Below are positions 24,960-33,546 of a stretch of DNA of 43,335 bases, piece by piece. Location: assembly GCA_022736275.1 (NCBI GenBank), contig DZBJ01000026.1, forward strand, positions 1 to 43,335. Reading direction: 5' to 3'. Source of the DNA: Rikenella microfusus. Its GTDB lineage: Bacteria > Bacteroidota > Bacteroidia > Bacteroidales > VadinHA17. The notes beneath the pieces were generated by a model. The model was given only the letters and a program-made list of their open reading frames with translations, was not told where the DNA came from and searched no databases. The first letter of the stretch is position 1. Every line of letters starts with the position of its first letter. The position numbers were made by a program, and so were the translations under genes.

Positions 24960-25751
24960 ATGACTATGATTTACGGAACCGATTATCATATACATACCAC
25001 CTACAGCGACGGCAGGGTTGAACCCGAGGTCTGCATAGAGTATGCGGTGAAAAAGGGGTTGAGGGAGATAGGCTTCTCCGACCACCTTAATCCGTCAGGC
25101 GAGCATCTGAAATGGTGCATGGATCATGACCGGCTGCCGGAATATGCGGAACATATCATGAAGCTCAGGGCAAAGCATTCGGAGATTGCCGTAAGGATGG
25201 GCATTGAGGTGGACTATTTTCCGAACCTGGAAAAGGAGACCATGAAACTCATCAGCTCCTTTCCCTTTGATTACGTAATCGGATCCGTACATTATCTCGG
25301 GGAGGAGACGGTTGATCTCGGACCGGAGTTTTATGTTGGGAAGGATGTCTATCTCATTTATGAAAACTATTTCAACCTCGTCTGTGAGGCTGCCGGAACA
25401 GGCCTGTTTGACATAATCGGACACCCTGACCTGGTCAGGATACACCGTTTCTTCCCGGATAATGACATAACACATCTGTACAGCATGATGGCATCAGCAT
25501 TCGAGATGCATGATGTCGCCTTTGAGATTAACACCAACGGCCGCAACCGGCCGCTTAACGACTTTTATCCTGACAGGAAGTATCTGCCGCTTTTTGCAGA
25601 GCACGGTGTGCCTGTCTGTGTCAACTCCGACGCTCACCTGCCTGAACGGATAGGGCAGCATTTCGATGAGGCTTATGACCTTCTGAGACGTGCAGGTTAC
25701 AAAGAGATGGCTGCCTTCAGGAACCGTGAACGGTATTTGATCCCGTTCTGA
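24960..25751 (+). CDS. PHP-domain phosphoesterase, histidinol-phosphatase family
   Basis: 263 residues. Metal-binding motifs of the PHP trinuclear site are complete: YHIHTTYSDG (His10, His12), GFSDH, GIEVDYFP, GSVHYL, GHPDLVR and NSDAH. Family members include the HisJ/HisK-type histidinol phosphatase and other small-molecule phosphatases. No his genes are nearby, so the substrate is not assured. Two close ATGs (24960, 24966) are possible; the first gives MTMIYGTDYHIH. It is followed by a 113-bp gap to mntP, which converges, holding the 7-bp inverted repeat CAGCTTC/GAAGCTG (25822-25843) and nothing else recognised. Confidence 0.87.
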   Translation: MTMIYGTDYHIHTTYSDGRVEPEVCIEYAVKKGLREIGFSDHLNPSGEHLKWCMDHDRLPEYAEHIMKLRAKHSEIAVRMGIEVDYFPNLEKETMKLISSFPFDYVIGSVHYLGEETVDLGPEFYVGKDVYLIYENYFNLVCEAAGTGLFDIIGHPDLVRIHRFFPDNDITHLYSMMASAFEMHDVAFEINTNGRNRPLNDFYPDRKYLPLFAEHGVPVCVNSDAHLPERIGQHFDEAYDLLRRAGYKEMAAFRNRERYLIPF

Positions 25752-25864
25752 GACTTTCACCCTTCCCCGGTACTAAGAATTCTGTACTTTGTCTTTGACA
25801 GATTGTCTGTTATATACACTTCAGCTTCTGCCGGATGAAGCTGCAGGCGGTGAGCCGGGAGCTG

Positions 25865-26431
25865 TCATGCGCCGGCCGTCAGATGCTCAATGAGTATCCT
25901 GATGCCGATAGCTGCAAGTATGATTCCGCCGAGGATCTCAACCCTTGATCCGAGGCGGCTTCCTGCTGACTTGCCGATGCGGATGGCGGTCATGGAAGCC
26001 AGAAATGTGACAGTTCCTATGACCAGCCCTGCTCCCCATATCTGCACCTTCAGCAGTGCGAAGCTTATCCCCACGACAAAGGCATCTATGCTTGTGCCCA
26101 CAGCCATGGTAAGGAGTACCGGCCACCGGGTGAAATCGGAAGGCTCCCTCTCATTCCCATACTTAAGTCCGCCTATAACCATCCTGAGACCAAGCATCAT
26201 GAGCAGGGTGAAGGCTACCCAGTGATCATACTTCTCAATGTAGACGCGTACCGTTGACCCGAGGAAGAAGCCAATCACTGTAAATCCCCCCTGGAAAAGG
26301 GCAAGGATAAAGGCAACGCGCATCGCATTCCTGAAGCGTATTCCTGATTCGATGACACCACAGGAAAGAGAAACCGCAAAGCTGTCAAACGAGAGGGCAA
26401 GGGCAATGCCTGTTATGGTGATGAGATCCAT
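25865..26431 (-). CDS. mntP: Manganese efflux pump MntP
   Basis: 188 residues, six predicted transmembrane helices in two inverted halves. Conserved acidic positions are in LALSFDSFAVSLSCG (TM1) and AVGTSIDAFVVGISFA (TM4), the paired Asp-containing helices of MntP. Its length matches E. coli MntP (188). It exports Mn(II) when cytoplasmic manganese is high. On the minus strand TATTTTTG (26455-26448) lies 17 bp before the start as a candidate promoter core. No Mn riboswitch is recognisable in the 60-bp gap to the divergent dtd gene. Confidence 0.95.
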   Translation of the reverse strand: MDLITITGIALALSFDSFAVSLSCGVIESGIRFRNAMRVAFILALFQGGFTVIGFFLGSTVRVYIEKYDHWVAFTLLMMLGLRMVIGGLKYGNEREPSDFTRWPVLLTMAVGTSIDAFVVGISFALLKVQIWGAGLVIGTVTFLASMTAIRIGKSAGSRLGSRVEILGGIILAAIGIRILIEHLTAGA

Positions 26432-26491
26432 GGCCGGAAAGAGGCCTCAAAAATAGTCAAATATTACTACTTTTACTCCCTGTTAAGTCAG

Positions 26492-26944
26492 ATGAGGGCA
26501 GTAATACAGAGAGTGAGGAGCTCCTCGGTGACCATCGGCGGGGAGGTCCGGTCAGCAACAGGCAGAGGTCTGCTGGTGTTCGTGGGTATTGAGGATGCCG
26601 ACACCGCTGACGATGCCTCCTGGCTGGCTGCCAAGGTGGTCAACATGCGGCTCTTTGATGACAGTGACGGGGTGATGAACCTGTCAGCCCTGGAGACGGG
26701 GAGTGAAATCATGATCGTCAGCCAGTTTACCCTTCACGCATTAACGAAGAAAGGGAACAGACCCTCATATATCAGGGCTGCCAGACCCGAAAAGGCGATA
26801 CCCCTGTATGAGGAATTCATTGCGCGCACCGAAGCGCTGCTGGGACACGGTGTCAGCACAGGCATCTTCGGTGCCATGATGGACATTGCGCTGGTGAATG
26901 ACGGTCCGGTAACAATCATAACAGACAGCAGAAACAGGGAATGA
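26492..26944 (+). CDS. dtd: D-aminoacyl-tRNA deacylase
   Basis: 150 residues starting MRAVIQRV. The catalytic region is SQFTLHALTKKGNRPSYIRAARPE and the cross-subunit Gly-cisPro motif is NDGPVT, with FGAMMDIALVNDGPVTI as the family end. Dtd removes D-amino acids (and glycine from tRNA-Ala) mischarged on tRNA, acting as a dimer in the cytoplasm. SQFTLHALT replaces the commoner SQFTLYGDT, a change in the loop after the active site only. It overlaps the MFS gene by 4 nt (ATGA), so the two are coupled. Confidence 0.96.
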   Translation: MRAVIQRVRSSSVTIGGEVRSATGRGLLVFVGIEDADTADDASWLAAKVVNMRLFDDSDGVMNLSALETGSEIMIVSQFTLHALTKKGNRPSYIRAARPEKAIPLYEEFIARTEALLGHGVSTGIFGAMMDIALVNDGPVTIITDSRNRE

Positions 26945-28317
26945 CTGACAAGGAAATTAAGAGGTCTGTACTGACTGTCACCGCCTTCGCCTCTTTCCTG
27001 ACGCCGTTCATGGGATCGTCGGTCAACCTGGCTCTGCCTTCAATAGGAGACGAGCTGGGTGTCAATGCCGTCACCCTGAACTGGATTGTAAGCAGCTACA
27101 TGCTTACCACCTCCATTTTGCTGCTCCCTGCCGGCAGGATTGGTGATATCGTCGGGCGCAAGAAAATATTCATCACAGGCCTGATCATTTTCACCCTTAC
27201 CATGATCCTGCTTACTTTCACTCCGGGAATAAAATGGCTTATCGGGGTAAGAATACTGCAGGGTGTCGGAGGTGCAATGATGTTCGGAACAAATATGGCC
27301 ATACTCACATCCGTCTTTCCTCCGGGCGAGCGGGGACGGGCAATGGGAATCAATGTAACTGCAGTATATGCAGGACTGGCATCCGGTCCGTTCCTGGGAG
27401 GCATACTGACGCGCTACCTTGGCTGGAGGAGCATCTTCGCCTTCCTCATACCGATGGGCATAATAAGCCTGATTCTGATCCGCAGGAAGATGAAAGGCGA
27501 ATGGGCCGATGCCAGGGGAGAGCGTTTTGACTGGCCCGGTGCTGTGATTTATGGAACGGCAATAGCTGCCCTTATGTACGGATTCTCAAAACTGCCGTCG
27601 GTTTCAGGGTGGATCATAACATCCTCCGGAGTGCTGCTTGTTCCACTATTCCTCATTATAGAGAAGAGAACGGTACACCCTCTTTTCGACTTAACCCTGA
27701 TAACAGGCAACAGGGTCTTCGCATTTTCCAGCCTCGCGGCCCTGATACACTATGCGGCAACAAGTGCAACAGGATTCTTCCTCAGTCTCTTTTTGCAGTA
27801 TATCAAGGGTCTTGGGCCACGCGACGCGGGATTCGTGCTCATGTCATGGCCGCTGACAATGGCACTTATTTCAACTGCCGCCGGCAAGCTTTCCGACAGC
27901 CACAATCCGGGGGTGATCGCTTCCATAGGTATGACCATTACATCAGCGGGTCTGATCATGCTCTGTTTTCTTACGGCCGGGACTTCAGTGGTATTTATTG
28001 TTGCCGTGCTTGTTATTATGGGAGCTGGCTTTTCCCTGTTCTCATCACCCAACTCCAACGCCATAATGAGCTCCGTTGAAAAGCGACAGCTCGGCAATGC
28101 CTCCGGGATGCTCGGTACCATGAGGAACGTCGGGCAGACATTCAGCATGGCGATAGCCCTGATGCTCCTTGCCATCTACATGGGCCAGGCAAAGATAAAT
28201 CCCGGCAACTACCCGATGCTTCTTAAAGCCATGAGAAGCGGATTCGTGATCTTCTCAATACTCTGCTTTGCAGGTATTTTTGCTTCGCTGGCAAGAAATA
28301 AAAGCCTTCGCAGATAG
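26941..28317 (+). CDS. MFS transporter, DHA2 (EmrB/QacA-like) drug efflux family
   Basis: 458 residues, strongly hydrophobic throughout, probably 12-14 helices. Motif A is LLPAGRIGDIVGRKK in the loop between helices 2 and 3; motif C (antiporter) is GLASGPFLGGIL in helix 5. The N-terminus (FASFLTPFMGSSVNLALPSIGDELGV, NWIVSSYML) is the EmrB/QacA pattern. The family exports small toxic compounds using the proton gradient; the substrate is unknown. It overlaps dtd by 4 nt, an unexpected pairing of an RNA-editing enzyme with an exporter. It ends 101 bp before deoC without a clear terminator. Confidence 0.92.
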   Translation: MTDKEIKRSVLTVTAFASFLTPFMGSSVNLALPSIGDELGVNAVTLNWIVSSYMLTTSILLLPAGRIGDIVGRKKIFITGLIIFTLTMILLTFTPGIKWLIGVRILQGVGGAMMFGTNMAILTSVFPPGERGRAMGINVTAVYAGLASGPFLGGILTRYLGWRSIFAFLIPMGIISLILIRRKMKGEWADARGERFDWPGAVIYGTAIAALMYGFSKLPSVSGWIITSSGVLLVPLFLIIEKRTVHPLFDLTLITGNRVFAFSSLAALIHYAATSATGFFLSLFLQYIKGLGPRDAGFVLMSWPLTMALISTAAGKLSDSHNPGVIASIGMTITSAGLIMLCFLTAGTSVVFIVAVLVIMGAGFSLFSSPNSNAIMSSVEKRQLGNASGMLGTMRNVGQTFSMAIALMLLAIYMGQAKINPGNYPMLLKAMRSGFVIFSILCFAGIFASLARNKSLRR

Positions 28318-28369
28318 GTTAACCCCGATTTTTGCTTGCTTTTCATTAAAAACAATTAAATTGACCCAC

Positions 28370-28387
28370 GTTTACCGGCAGGCAAAC
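28370..28387. promoter_or_regulatory. 18-bp imperfect palindrome upstream of deoC
   Basis: GTTTACC-GGCA-GGCAAAC has 7-bp arms with one mismatch and lies 32 bp upstream of the deoC ATG. It could be an operator. No DeoR/CytR-type regulator is in the window, so the assignment is weak. Confidence 0.25.
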
Positions 28388-28418
28388 AGGGTAAGATTGT
28401 TATTATATTACATTAATT

Positions 28419-29291
28419 ATGACCAAATTATATAAGAAGCTTTTAAATCACGACTACTCGCCCGGGGAGATGGCAGAATGTATTACCGAGGCGGGAAGAA
28501 TGACACACTCTGTGGAGAGGACTCCGCTATTGAGGGATATTTTTTCTTTTATCGATCTCACCTGCCTCAACACTTCAGACAGCTCCGCGACCATCCGGAG
28601 CTTTGCAGAGAGGGCTGCATCATTCCGTTACAGTTTCAGTGATATCAGCAATGTTGCGGCGCTTTGTGTCTTTCCCAACTTCGTGGTTGAAGCACAGGAA
28701 GGTCTTGATAAATGCGGCGTACGGCTCGCTGTTGTTTCAGCTTCATTCCCAACCTCCCAGACATTCCTTGATGTGAAGACCCTGGAGACGGAAATGGCTG
28801 TCAGAATGGGTGCTGACGAGATAGATGTCGTTATACCCGTTGGAACATTTCTTGAGGGAGATTATGACTCCGTCATCGGGGATCTAAAGGCCATCAGGCA
28901 GTCTGCCGGCGAGGCAACACTTAAGGTGATACTTGAAACGGGGTTGCTGAAAGACGAAAGAAGCATCTACCGGGCATCAGTGGTGGCAATGGAGTCAGGT
29001 GCCGATTTTATAAAGACATCAACCGGAAAAATGCCGGTGTCGGCAACCCCCGAAGCCGCATGGGTGATGTGCCGGGCTATACGCGACTATTATAATGAGA
29101 CCGGCATAATGATAGGTTTCAAGCCTGCAGGAGGGATAGTCACTCCCGATGATGCCCTGGTTTATTATTTCATCGTCAGAAATATGCTCGGTGAAAAATG
29201 GCTCACTCCAGGGTATTTCAGGATAGGCGCCTCACGGCTGGCCAACAACATTCTTGCCGAACTGTACCCCGGCCGGCCCGCTTATTTTTAA
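28419..29291 (+). CDS. deoC: Deoxyribose-phosphate aldolase
   Basis: 290 residues. The Schiff-base lysine motif is GADFIKTSTGK, the second active-site lysine lies in LKVILETG, and GFKPAGGI is the phosphate-binding loop. The enzyme splits 2-deoxyribose 5-phosphate into glyceraldehyde 3-phosphate and acetaldehyde in deoxynucleoside catabolism. The N-terminal 45 residues are extra relative to the short E. coli-type barrel, as usual in the longer DeoC group. It is followed after 9 bp by the DUF4271 gene. Confidence 0.94.
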   Translation: MTKLYKKLLNHDYSPGEMAECITEAGRMTHSVERTPLLRDIFSFIDLTCLNTSDSSATIRSFAERAASFRYSFSDISNVAALCVFPNFVVEAQEGLDKCGVRLAVVSASFPTSQTFLDVKTLETEMAVRMGADEIDVVIPVGTFLEGDYDSVIGDLKAIRQSAGEATLKVILETGLLKDERSIYRASVVAMESGADFIKTSTGKMPVSATPEAAWVMCRAIRDYYNETGIMIGFKPAGGIVTPDDALVYYFIVRNMLGEKWLTPGYFRIGASRLANNILAELYPGRPAYF

Positions 29292-29300
29292 CATTCCGCC

Positions 29301-30161
29301 ATGATGACCGAAACGGGCGAAACCGCAAGTGCCGTTGCTGCTGATACCCTTACATTACCTGCACCGCAGGAGGAGTTCAGCATTGGCCGCATCATTCCGC
29401 TGCAGGCAGCCGGAACGGAAAGTCCGGGAGAGAATGTGACGGCACGAGACATAAGTGCGGACTATATGACAGGAGCCGGACGCATTGAAGGCCAGCCCCT
29501 GCCACCGAAGAGCATGAGCTCCGACTTCAGCTTTATTATCCTCTCTCTGACCCTGCTGGTCATGACGGTACTGATGGTGGGGGGAAGAAAAATAATGGTA
29601 GCAGGACTCTCCTCTATCGGCTTCAGGAGGCAGCCTGACATGGCCCCCCCGGGAACATCGGAAGTGCTTGCCTGGCCATTCTTCTTCAGAAATATATTCA
29701 CGGTTCTTAACGTGGGTCTCTTCGCCGCCTCTGCATTCCTGCTGACTGGCCTGCTCCGGTATGACCAGCCCCACGGCCCGGTTAAACTGACTGCAATCCT
29801 GACCGTATCGTTTCTGGCAGCATTGATGCTCCGGCACCTGACATGCATTCTTGCAGCAGAGGTTACAGGCAGAAAGGAGCTCTTCCGTGAGTATATGAAT
29901 GTCATTTACAATGCCTGGCTTGCCAATGCAATAGTTCTTTTCATTCTCAACGGATTCATCATATTTGCACCTCTGAACAATTCCATTCCGCTAATTATTG
30001 CAGGGGTCGTCATTACAGCTATATTCCTTATAATAAGAACTTTAAGGTTATTGGCCATTTTTAATTACAGACATATCTCAATTTTATATTTCATTTTGTA
30101 CCTTTGTGCCCTTGAAGTCTTACCCGTTCTGGTCATCCTGAAGATACTCGGTGTCTTCTGA
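29301..30161 (+). CDS. DUF4271 integral membrane protein
   Basis: 286 residues: a polar N-terminal third (about 1-70), then about six to seven transmembrane helices (SFIILSLTLLVMTVLMV; NIFTVLNVGLFAASAFLLTGLL; LTAILTVSFLAALML; ANAIVLFILNGFIIF; IPLIIAGVVITAIFLI; ISILYFILYLCALEVLPVLVI). The ending LYLCALEVLPVLVILKILGVF is the conserved close of DUF4271. This family is restricted largely to Bacteroidota and is typically next to the uroporphyrinogen-III synthase-like gene, as here (gap 38 bp). Function is unknown. The start is the first ATG at 29301; a second ATG follows at once. Confidence 0.85.
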   Translation: MMTETGETASAVAADTLTLPAPQEEFSIGRIIPLQAAGTESPGENVTARDISADYMTGAGRIEGQPLPPKSMSSDFSFIILSLTLLVMTVLMVGGRKIMVAGLSSIGFRRQPDMAPPGTSEVLAWPFFFRNIFTVLNVGLFAASAFLLTGLLRYDQPHGPVKLTAILTVSFLAALMLRHLTCILAAEVTGRKELFREYMNVIYNAWLANAIVLFILNGFIIFAPLNNSIPLIIAGVVITAIFLIIRTLRLLAIFNYRHISILYFILYLCALEVLPVLVILKILGVF

Positions 30162-30199
30162 CCCGGCCGGGTATACAGAGGAGGTTGAATTTAAAACTT

Positions 30200-30955
30200 A
30201 TGGCTTTGAAGATAAGGAAGGTACTAGTGTCGCAGCCTGAGCCGAACAATCCGAAATCACCATATTTCGAGCTCGCGAAAAAACATAATCTTAAAATCGA
30301 TTTCAAGCAATTTATCCGGGTAGAGGGTATAAGCGCGAAGGATTTCCGGCAGCAGAAGATCAATCTTACCGATTTTACGGCAGTTATTTTTACATCCAAA
30401 ACATCCATTGATCACTATTTCAGGATATGTGACGAAATGCGCATCACGGTCCCTGACACGATGAAGTATTTCTGCATAACTGAGAACGTCGCATTTTACC
30501 TGCAGAAGTACATCGTCTACCGGAAGAGGAAAATCTTTCACGGCAATGCCAATTTTGAGGATCTTATTGATGTGATTGTAAAACACAGGGACGAGCATTT
30601 CTTCGTGCCTCTGTCAGATCCCCACAAGACAGACATCCCTGAACTGCTGACAAAGAACAATATCAGGTACACCATCGGCACGATGTACAAAACCATCACC
30701 AGCGGATTTGAGTCGCGGGAGCTGGATTATGACATTCTTGTCTTCTACAGTCCTTCCGGAATTAAGTCGCTGAAAGAAAATTTTCCCTCATTCAAACAGG
30801 GTGAGGTCAAAATTGCTGCTTTCGGTCCGACCACAGCAGAGGCAGTGACCAACGAAGGTTTCAGGCTTGACATACAGGCTCCCAACCCAAAGGCGCCTTC
30901 AATGACTATGGCCCTTGACTGTTTCATAAGAGACTTCAACAAGAATAACAAATAG
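30200..30955 (+). CDS. hemD: Uroporphyrinogen-III synthase family protein
   Basis: 251 residues with ATG at 30200; TTG at 30185 is also in frame. The fold is two alternating alpha/beta domains, with the family start KIRKVLVSQPEPNNPKSPY and the later FYSPSGIKSL and AAFGPTTAEAVTNEGF, the HemD C-terminal signature region. HemD closes hydroxymethylbilane to uroporphyrinogen III, but sequence conservation in the family is low and the Bacteroidota member next to DUF4271 is often not with other heme genes, so the catalytic role is less certain than the fold. Confidence 0.82.
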   Translation: MALKIRKVLVSQPEPNNPKSPYFELAKKHNLKIDFKQFIRVEGISAKDFRQQKINLTDFTAVIFTSKTSIDHYFRICDEMRITVPDTMKYFCITENVAFYLQKYIVYRKRKIFHGNANFEDLIDVIVKHRDEHFFVPLSDPHKTDIPELLTKNNIRYTIGTMYKTITSGFESRELDYDILVFYSPSGIKSLKENFPSFKQGEVKIAAFGPTTAEAVTNEGFRLDIQAPNPKAPSMTMALDCFIRDFNKNNK

Positions 30956-30980
30956 ATCCGGACAGAGATAATACGCCCAC

Positions 30981-31014
30981 TGAAAGCATCCATCCATCCG
31001 GATCGATGCTTTCA
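30981..31014 (+). promoter_or_regulatory. Hairpin in the rnpA leader
   Basis: TGAAAGCATC (30981-30990) and GATGCTTTCA (31005-31014) are perfectly complementary 10-bp arms around a 14-nt loop that itself holds ATCCGGAT. The hairpin ends 8 bp before the rnpA ATG at 31023. There is no T-run, so it is less like a terminator than a leader structure or processing site between hemD and rnpA. Confidence 0.55.
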
Positions 31015-31022
31015 CTTTATAA

Positions 31023-31415
31023 ATGAGAAAAAAAGTTGCATCATTCACCAGGGGAGAAAGGCTCTGCGGTATAAAAACCATCAGTGAACTTTTTTCAGGA
31101 GGTCGCAATATCAACCTGCCATCTCTCAGGATAACTTACAGGATACTGCCTGCCGGCGAAGCATTTGAGCCGGTAAGGCTGCTGATATCAGTACCAAAAA
31201 GACATTTCAGGAAAGCCGTTGACCGGAACCTTATGAGGAGAAGGATCAGGGAGGCCTGGAGAAAGAACAGGATGCCGCTGAGGGAAATTATTTCAGAAAG
31301 CGGCTGGCGAATAGAACTGGCGGTAATATGGAATGACACTGAAATAAAACCGTATGATGCGACCGAAAAGTGTGTAAAGGATCTGATTGAGAGATTAACA
31401 CATCTTAAGTATTAA
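31023..31415 (+). CDS. rnpA: Ribonuclease P protein component
   Basis: 130 residues, basic. The RNP motif RNLMRRRIREAWRKN is the hallmark of RnpA, preceded by LLISVPKRHFRKAV. It assists the RNA subunit in removing 5' leaders from tRNA precursors. In most Bacteroidota and other bacteria yidD follows rnpA; here the S41 protease starts 19 bp after the stop, and no yidD is present. The gene is downstream of hemD with a strong hairpin in between. Confidence 0.95.
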   Translation: MRKKVASFTRGERLCGIKTISELFSGGRNINLPSLRITYRILPAGEAFEPVRLLISVPKRHFRKAVDRNLMRRRIREAWRKNRMPLREIISESGWRIELAVIWNDTEIKPYDATEKCVKDLIERLTHLKY

Positions 31416-31420
31416 CTTTG
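31413..31420 (+). promoter_or_regulatory. TAACTTTG element before the S41 protease
   Basis: TAACTTTG fits the TAnnTTTG core, spans the rnpA stop codon and lies 14 bp before the S41 ATG. No -33 TTTG is seen at normal spacing, so this may be a weak internal promoter. Confidence 0.35.
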
Positions 31421-31434
31421 CGAAAATTTCTTTT

Positions 31435-33108
31435 ATGAGAAGGGGACACAGGAACAGGATACTGCTTGCAGGTGCAATGCTGTTAGCGGCAACGGTTACG
31501 TTCGGATTTATCATCGGCGGACAGGAGAGCAGGGATTTCAGTCTGACCAAAAACCTTGATATCTACATCTCGCTCGTGAGGGAACTCAACGCCTTTTATG
31601 TTGATGAGATCGATCCCGAAAAACTTGTGCACAAGAGCATCGCCGGAATGCTTTCCACCCTTGATCCGTATACTTCATTCTATCCGGAAGATGAGAGTGA
31701 TGACCTTGATTTCATGACCACGGGCAAATACGGAGGTTTTGGTTCACTGATCAGAAAATCAGGCGATTATATTCAGGTTACAAATGTCTATAATGGATTC
31801 CCTGCTGATAAGGGTGGTATCAGGGCGGGGGATCTTATGATCAGCATAGACGGCACTTCGCTTAAGGATGTCTCCTCCGACGAGGCTTCCGGCATGCTAA
31901 AGGGAGAGCCGGGCACCGAGGCTGAGATTGTCATCAGGCGCAACGGCGAGGAATTCACCAAAACACTGAAGCGGGAGAGGATTTCCATTTCTGCAGTACC
32001 CTATTACGGCATGGTGGATGACAACACAGGCTATATCCGGTTTACCAGCTTCACCCAGAACTGCATCGCGGAAGTCAGGGAGGCGCTTATTGACCTAAAG
32101 GATAAACAGGGAGCCGAGGACCTTATCCTGGATCTCAGGAGCAATCCCGGAGGGCTGGTCAAGGAGGCAGTTGAAATAGTGAACCTGTTCGTCAGACCGG
32201 GACAGGAGATTGTCAGCACACGGGGTAGGGCAAAACAGTATGACGCCGTCTTCCGTACATCAAAGAGCCCCGTGGCACCCGACATGCCAGTTATTGTGCT
32301 CATTAACCGCGCATCAGCCTCAGCATCGGAGATAGTGGCCGGAGCCCTGCAGGATCTTGATCGCGCCATAATTGTAGGCGAACGCTCATTCGGCAAGGGA
32401 CTGGTGCAGGTGGCAAGACCACTGAGCTACAAGGCGCAGGTAAAGATCACCACGGCTAAATATTACATCCCCAGCGGAAGGTGCATACAGGCGGTGGACT
32501 TCTCTCACCCAAATGAAGACGGCAGCGTCGGATATATCCCCGATTCGCTGATAAATACTTTCCAGACCAGGAACGGCAGGACGGTCAAAGACGGGGGAGG
32601 AATTATTCCGGACGTTACCGTGCCCTCTGATATGCTGAACCGTTTTACCAGTGAACTTTATGTTCAGAACATGATCTTTGATTTTGCAACCGAATATTAC
32701 TGGTCACAGCCGCAACCTGAAGCTCCCGACAACCTGAAGCTGAATGAAGGAGACATTGAACGTTTCACGGCATTTCTCGTTGAGAAGAAGTTCAGTTACA
32801 GTACCGAGTCCGAATCACTCCTCGATGAGCTTGAGAGGGCCTCCCGGGAGGAGGATCTCTACGCCGGCAACAGCGAGGCAATAGAGAAGCTAAGGAACGG
32901 TCTCAGTCATAGCCTTGAAAAGGATATGGCAGCCTACAGGAACGATGTGGCAGAACTTTTGGAATCAGAACTGGCGGGAAGATATTTTTATGATTCAGGC
33001 ATGGTTCAGTTCTCTCTCCCGCGCGACTCGCAGGTTAAAGAGGCGCTTGCCATTGCCGGTGACAGGACACGCTATTATTCTCTGCTTAATCCCACTGCTG
33101 GCATTTAG
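31435..33108 (+). CDS. S41 family C-terminal processing peptidase (CtpA-like)
   Basis: 557 residues. It has an N-terminal membrane anchor or signal (about 9-27), an N-terminal helical region, a PDZ domain (about 100-180, VYNGFPADKGGIRAGDLMISIDG) and a protease domain. The catalytic Ser lies in NRASASASEIVAGAL (Ser296 by alignment with the plant D1 processing protease) and the Lys in GERSFGKGLVQ (Lys321). A further C-terminal region follows (about 420-557). These periplasmic proteases recognise protein C-termini through PDZ. It follows rnpA closely and ends at a hairpin between convergent genes. Confidence 0.94.
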   Translation: MRRGHRNRILLAGAMLLAATVTFGFIIGGQESRDFSLTKNLDIYISLVRELNAFYVDEIDPEKLVHKSIAGMLSTLDPYTSFYPEDESDDLDFMTTGKYGGFGSLIRKSGDYIQVTNVYNGFPADKGGIRAGDLMISIDGTSLKDVSSDEASGMLKGEPGTEAEIVIRRNGEEFTKTLKRERISISAVPYYGMVDDNTGYIRFTSFTQNCIAEVREALIDLKDKQGAEDLILDLRSNPGGLVKEAVEIVNLFVRPGQEIVSTRGRAKQYDAVFRTSKSPVAPDMPVIVLINRASASASEIVAGALQDLDRAIIVGERSFGKGLVQVARPLSYKAQVKITTAKYYIPSGRCIQAVDFSHPNEDGSVGYIPDSLINTFQTRNGRTVKDGGGIIPDVTVPSDMLNRFTSELYVQNMIFDFATEYYWSQPQPEAPDNLKLNEGDIERFTAFLVEKKFSYSTESESLLDELERASREEDLYAGNSEAIEKLRNGLSHSLEKDMAAYRNDVAELLESELAGRYFYDSGMVQFSLPRDSQVKEALAIAGDRTRYYSLLNPTAGI

Positions 33109-33127
33109 TCAGCCCGGCTGACCTTTT
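33108..33127 (+). terminator. Short hairpin between the S41 protease and moaE
   Basis: GTCAGC (33108-33113), loop CCG, GCTGAC (33117-33122), then CTTTT. The arms pair perfectly and the first base lies in the S41 stop codon. It is GC-rich but short, so it is a plausible terminator for the plus-strand gene where it meets moaE. Confidence 0.5.
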
Positions 33128-33528
33128 CAGTAAATCTCCTTTTTCCACACCGGAAGCTGCTCCTTGACCATCTCAAGAGTATGCCGGCATGCACGTGTCG
33201 AATGATCACGGTGGCCTGCCGTCACCATTATCAGCAGCGAAGCTTCTCCGGCCCTTACAATGCCCGTGGAGTGAACAATGATGACCTTCCTCACATCGCT
33301 GAAGGCAGCCTGAACGGTCTTTACTATCTCCTCAGCCTCTTTGTCGGCCATTTCATTGTAGGCAGAGTATTCTATGGCAGTGACTCTTCTGCCATTGACC
33401 TCATCGTCGCGAACCTTACCGATGAATATCGAGACTGCACCGGCGCCGGCATCATCATTGCCAAGAGTCCACAGTTCAGAAATAAGCAGAGGTGTGATTG
33501 GCCCCCCGACCAGATACCTGTTTTTCAT
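33127..33528 (-). CDS. moaE: Molybdopterin synthase catalytic subunit
   Basis: 133 residues. Conserved features are GAVSIFIGKVRDDEVNGRRVTAIEYSAY, the HSTG turn, GHRDHSTRACRHTLEMVKEQLPVWKKE with the active-site lysine pair near the C-terminus. MoaE dimerises with two MoaD and transfers sulfur from the MoaD thiocarboxylate to precursor Z, giving molybdopterin. It follows moaD by 18 bp. Other moa/moe genes are not in the window. Confidence 0.95.
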   Translation of the reverse strand: MKNRYLVGGPITPLLISELWTLGNDDAGAGAVSIFIGKVRDDEVNGRRVTAIEYSAYNEMADKEAEEIVKTVQAAFSDVRKVIIVHSTGIVRAGEASLLIMVTAGHRDHSTRACRHTLEMVKEQLPVWKKEIY

Positions 33529-33546
33529 CTTAACGGTTAAAAAGTG

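Noticed and set aside
25822..25843. CAGCTTC/GAAGCTG inverted repeat as terminator between PHP and mntP
   Set aside because: Seven-bp arms and an eight-base loop without a following T-run on either strand.
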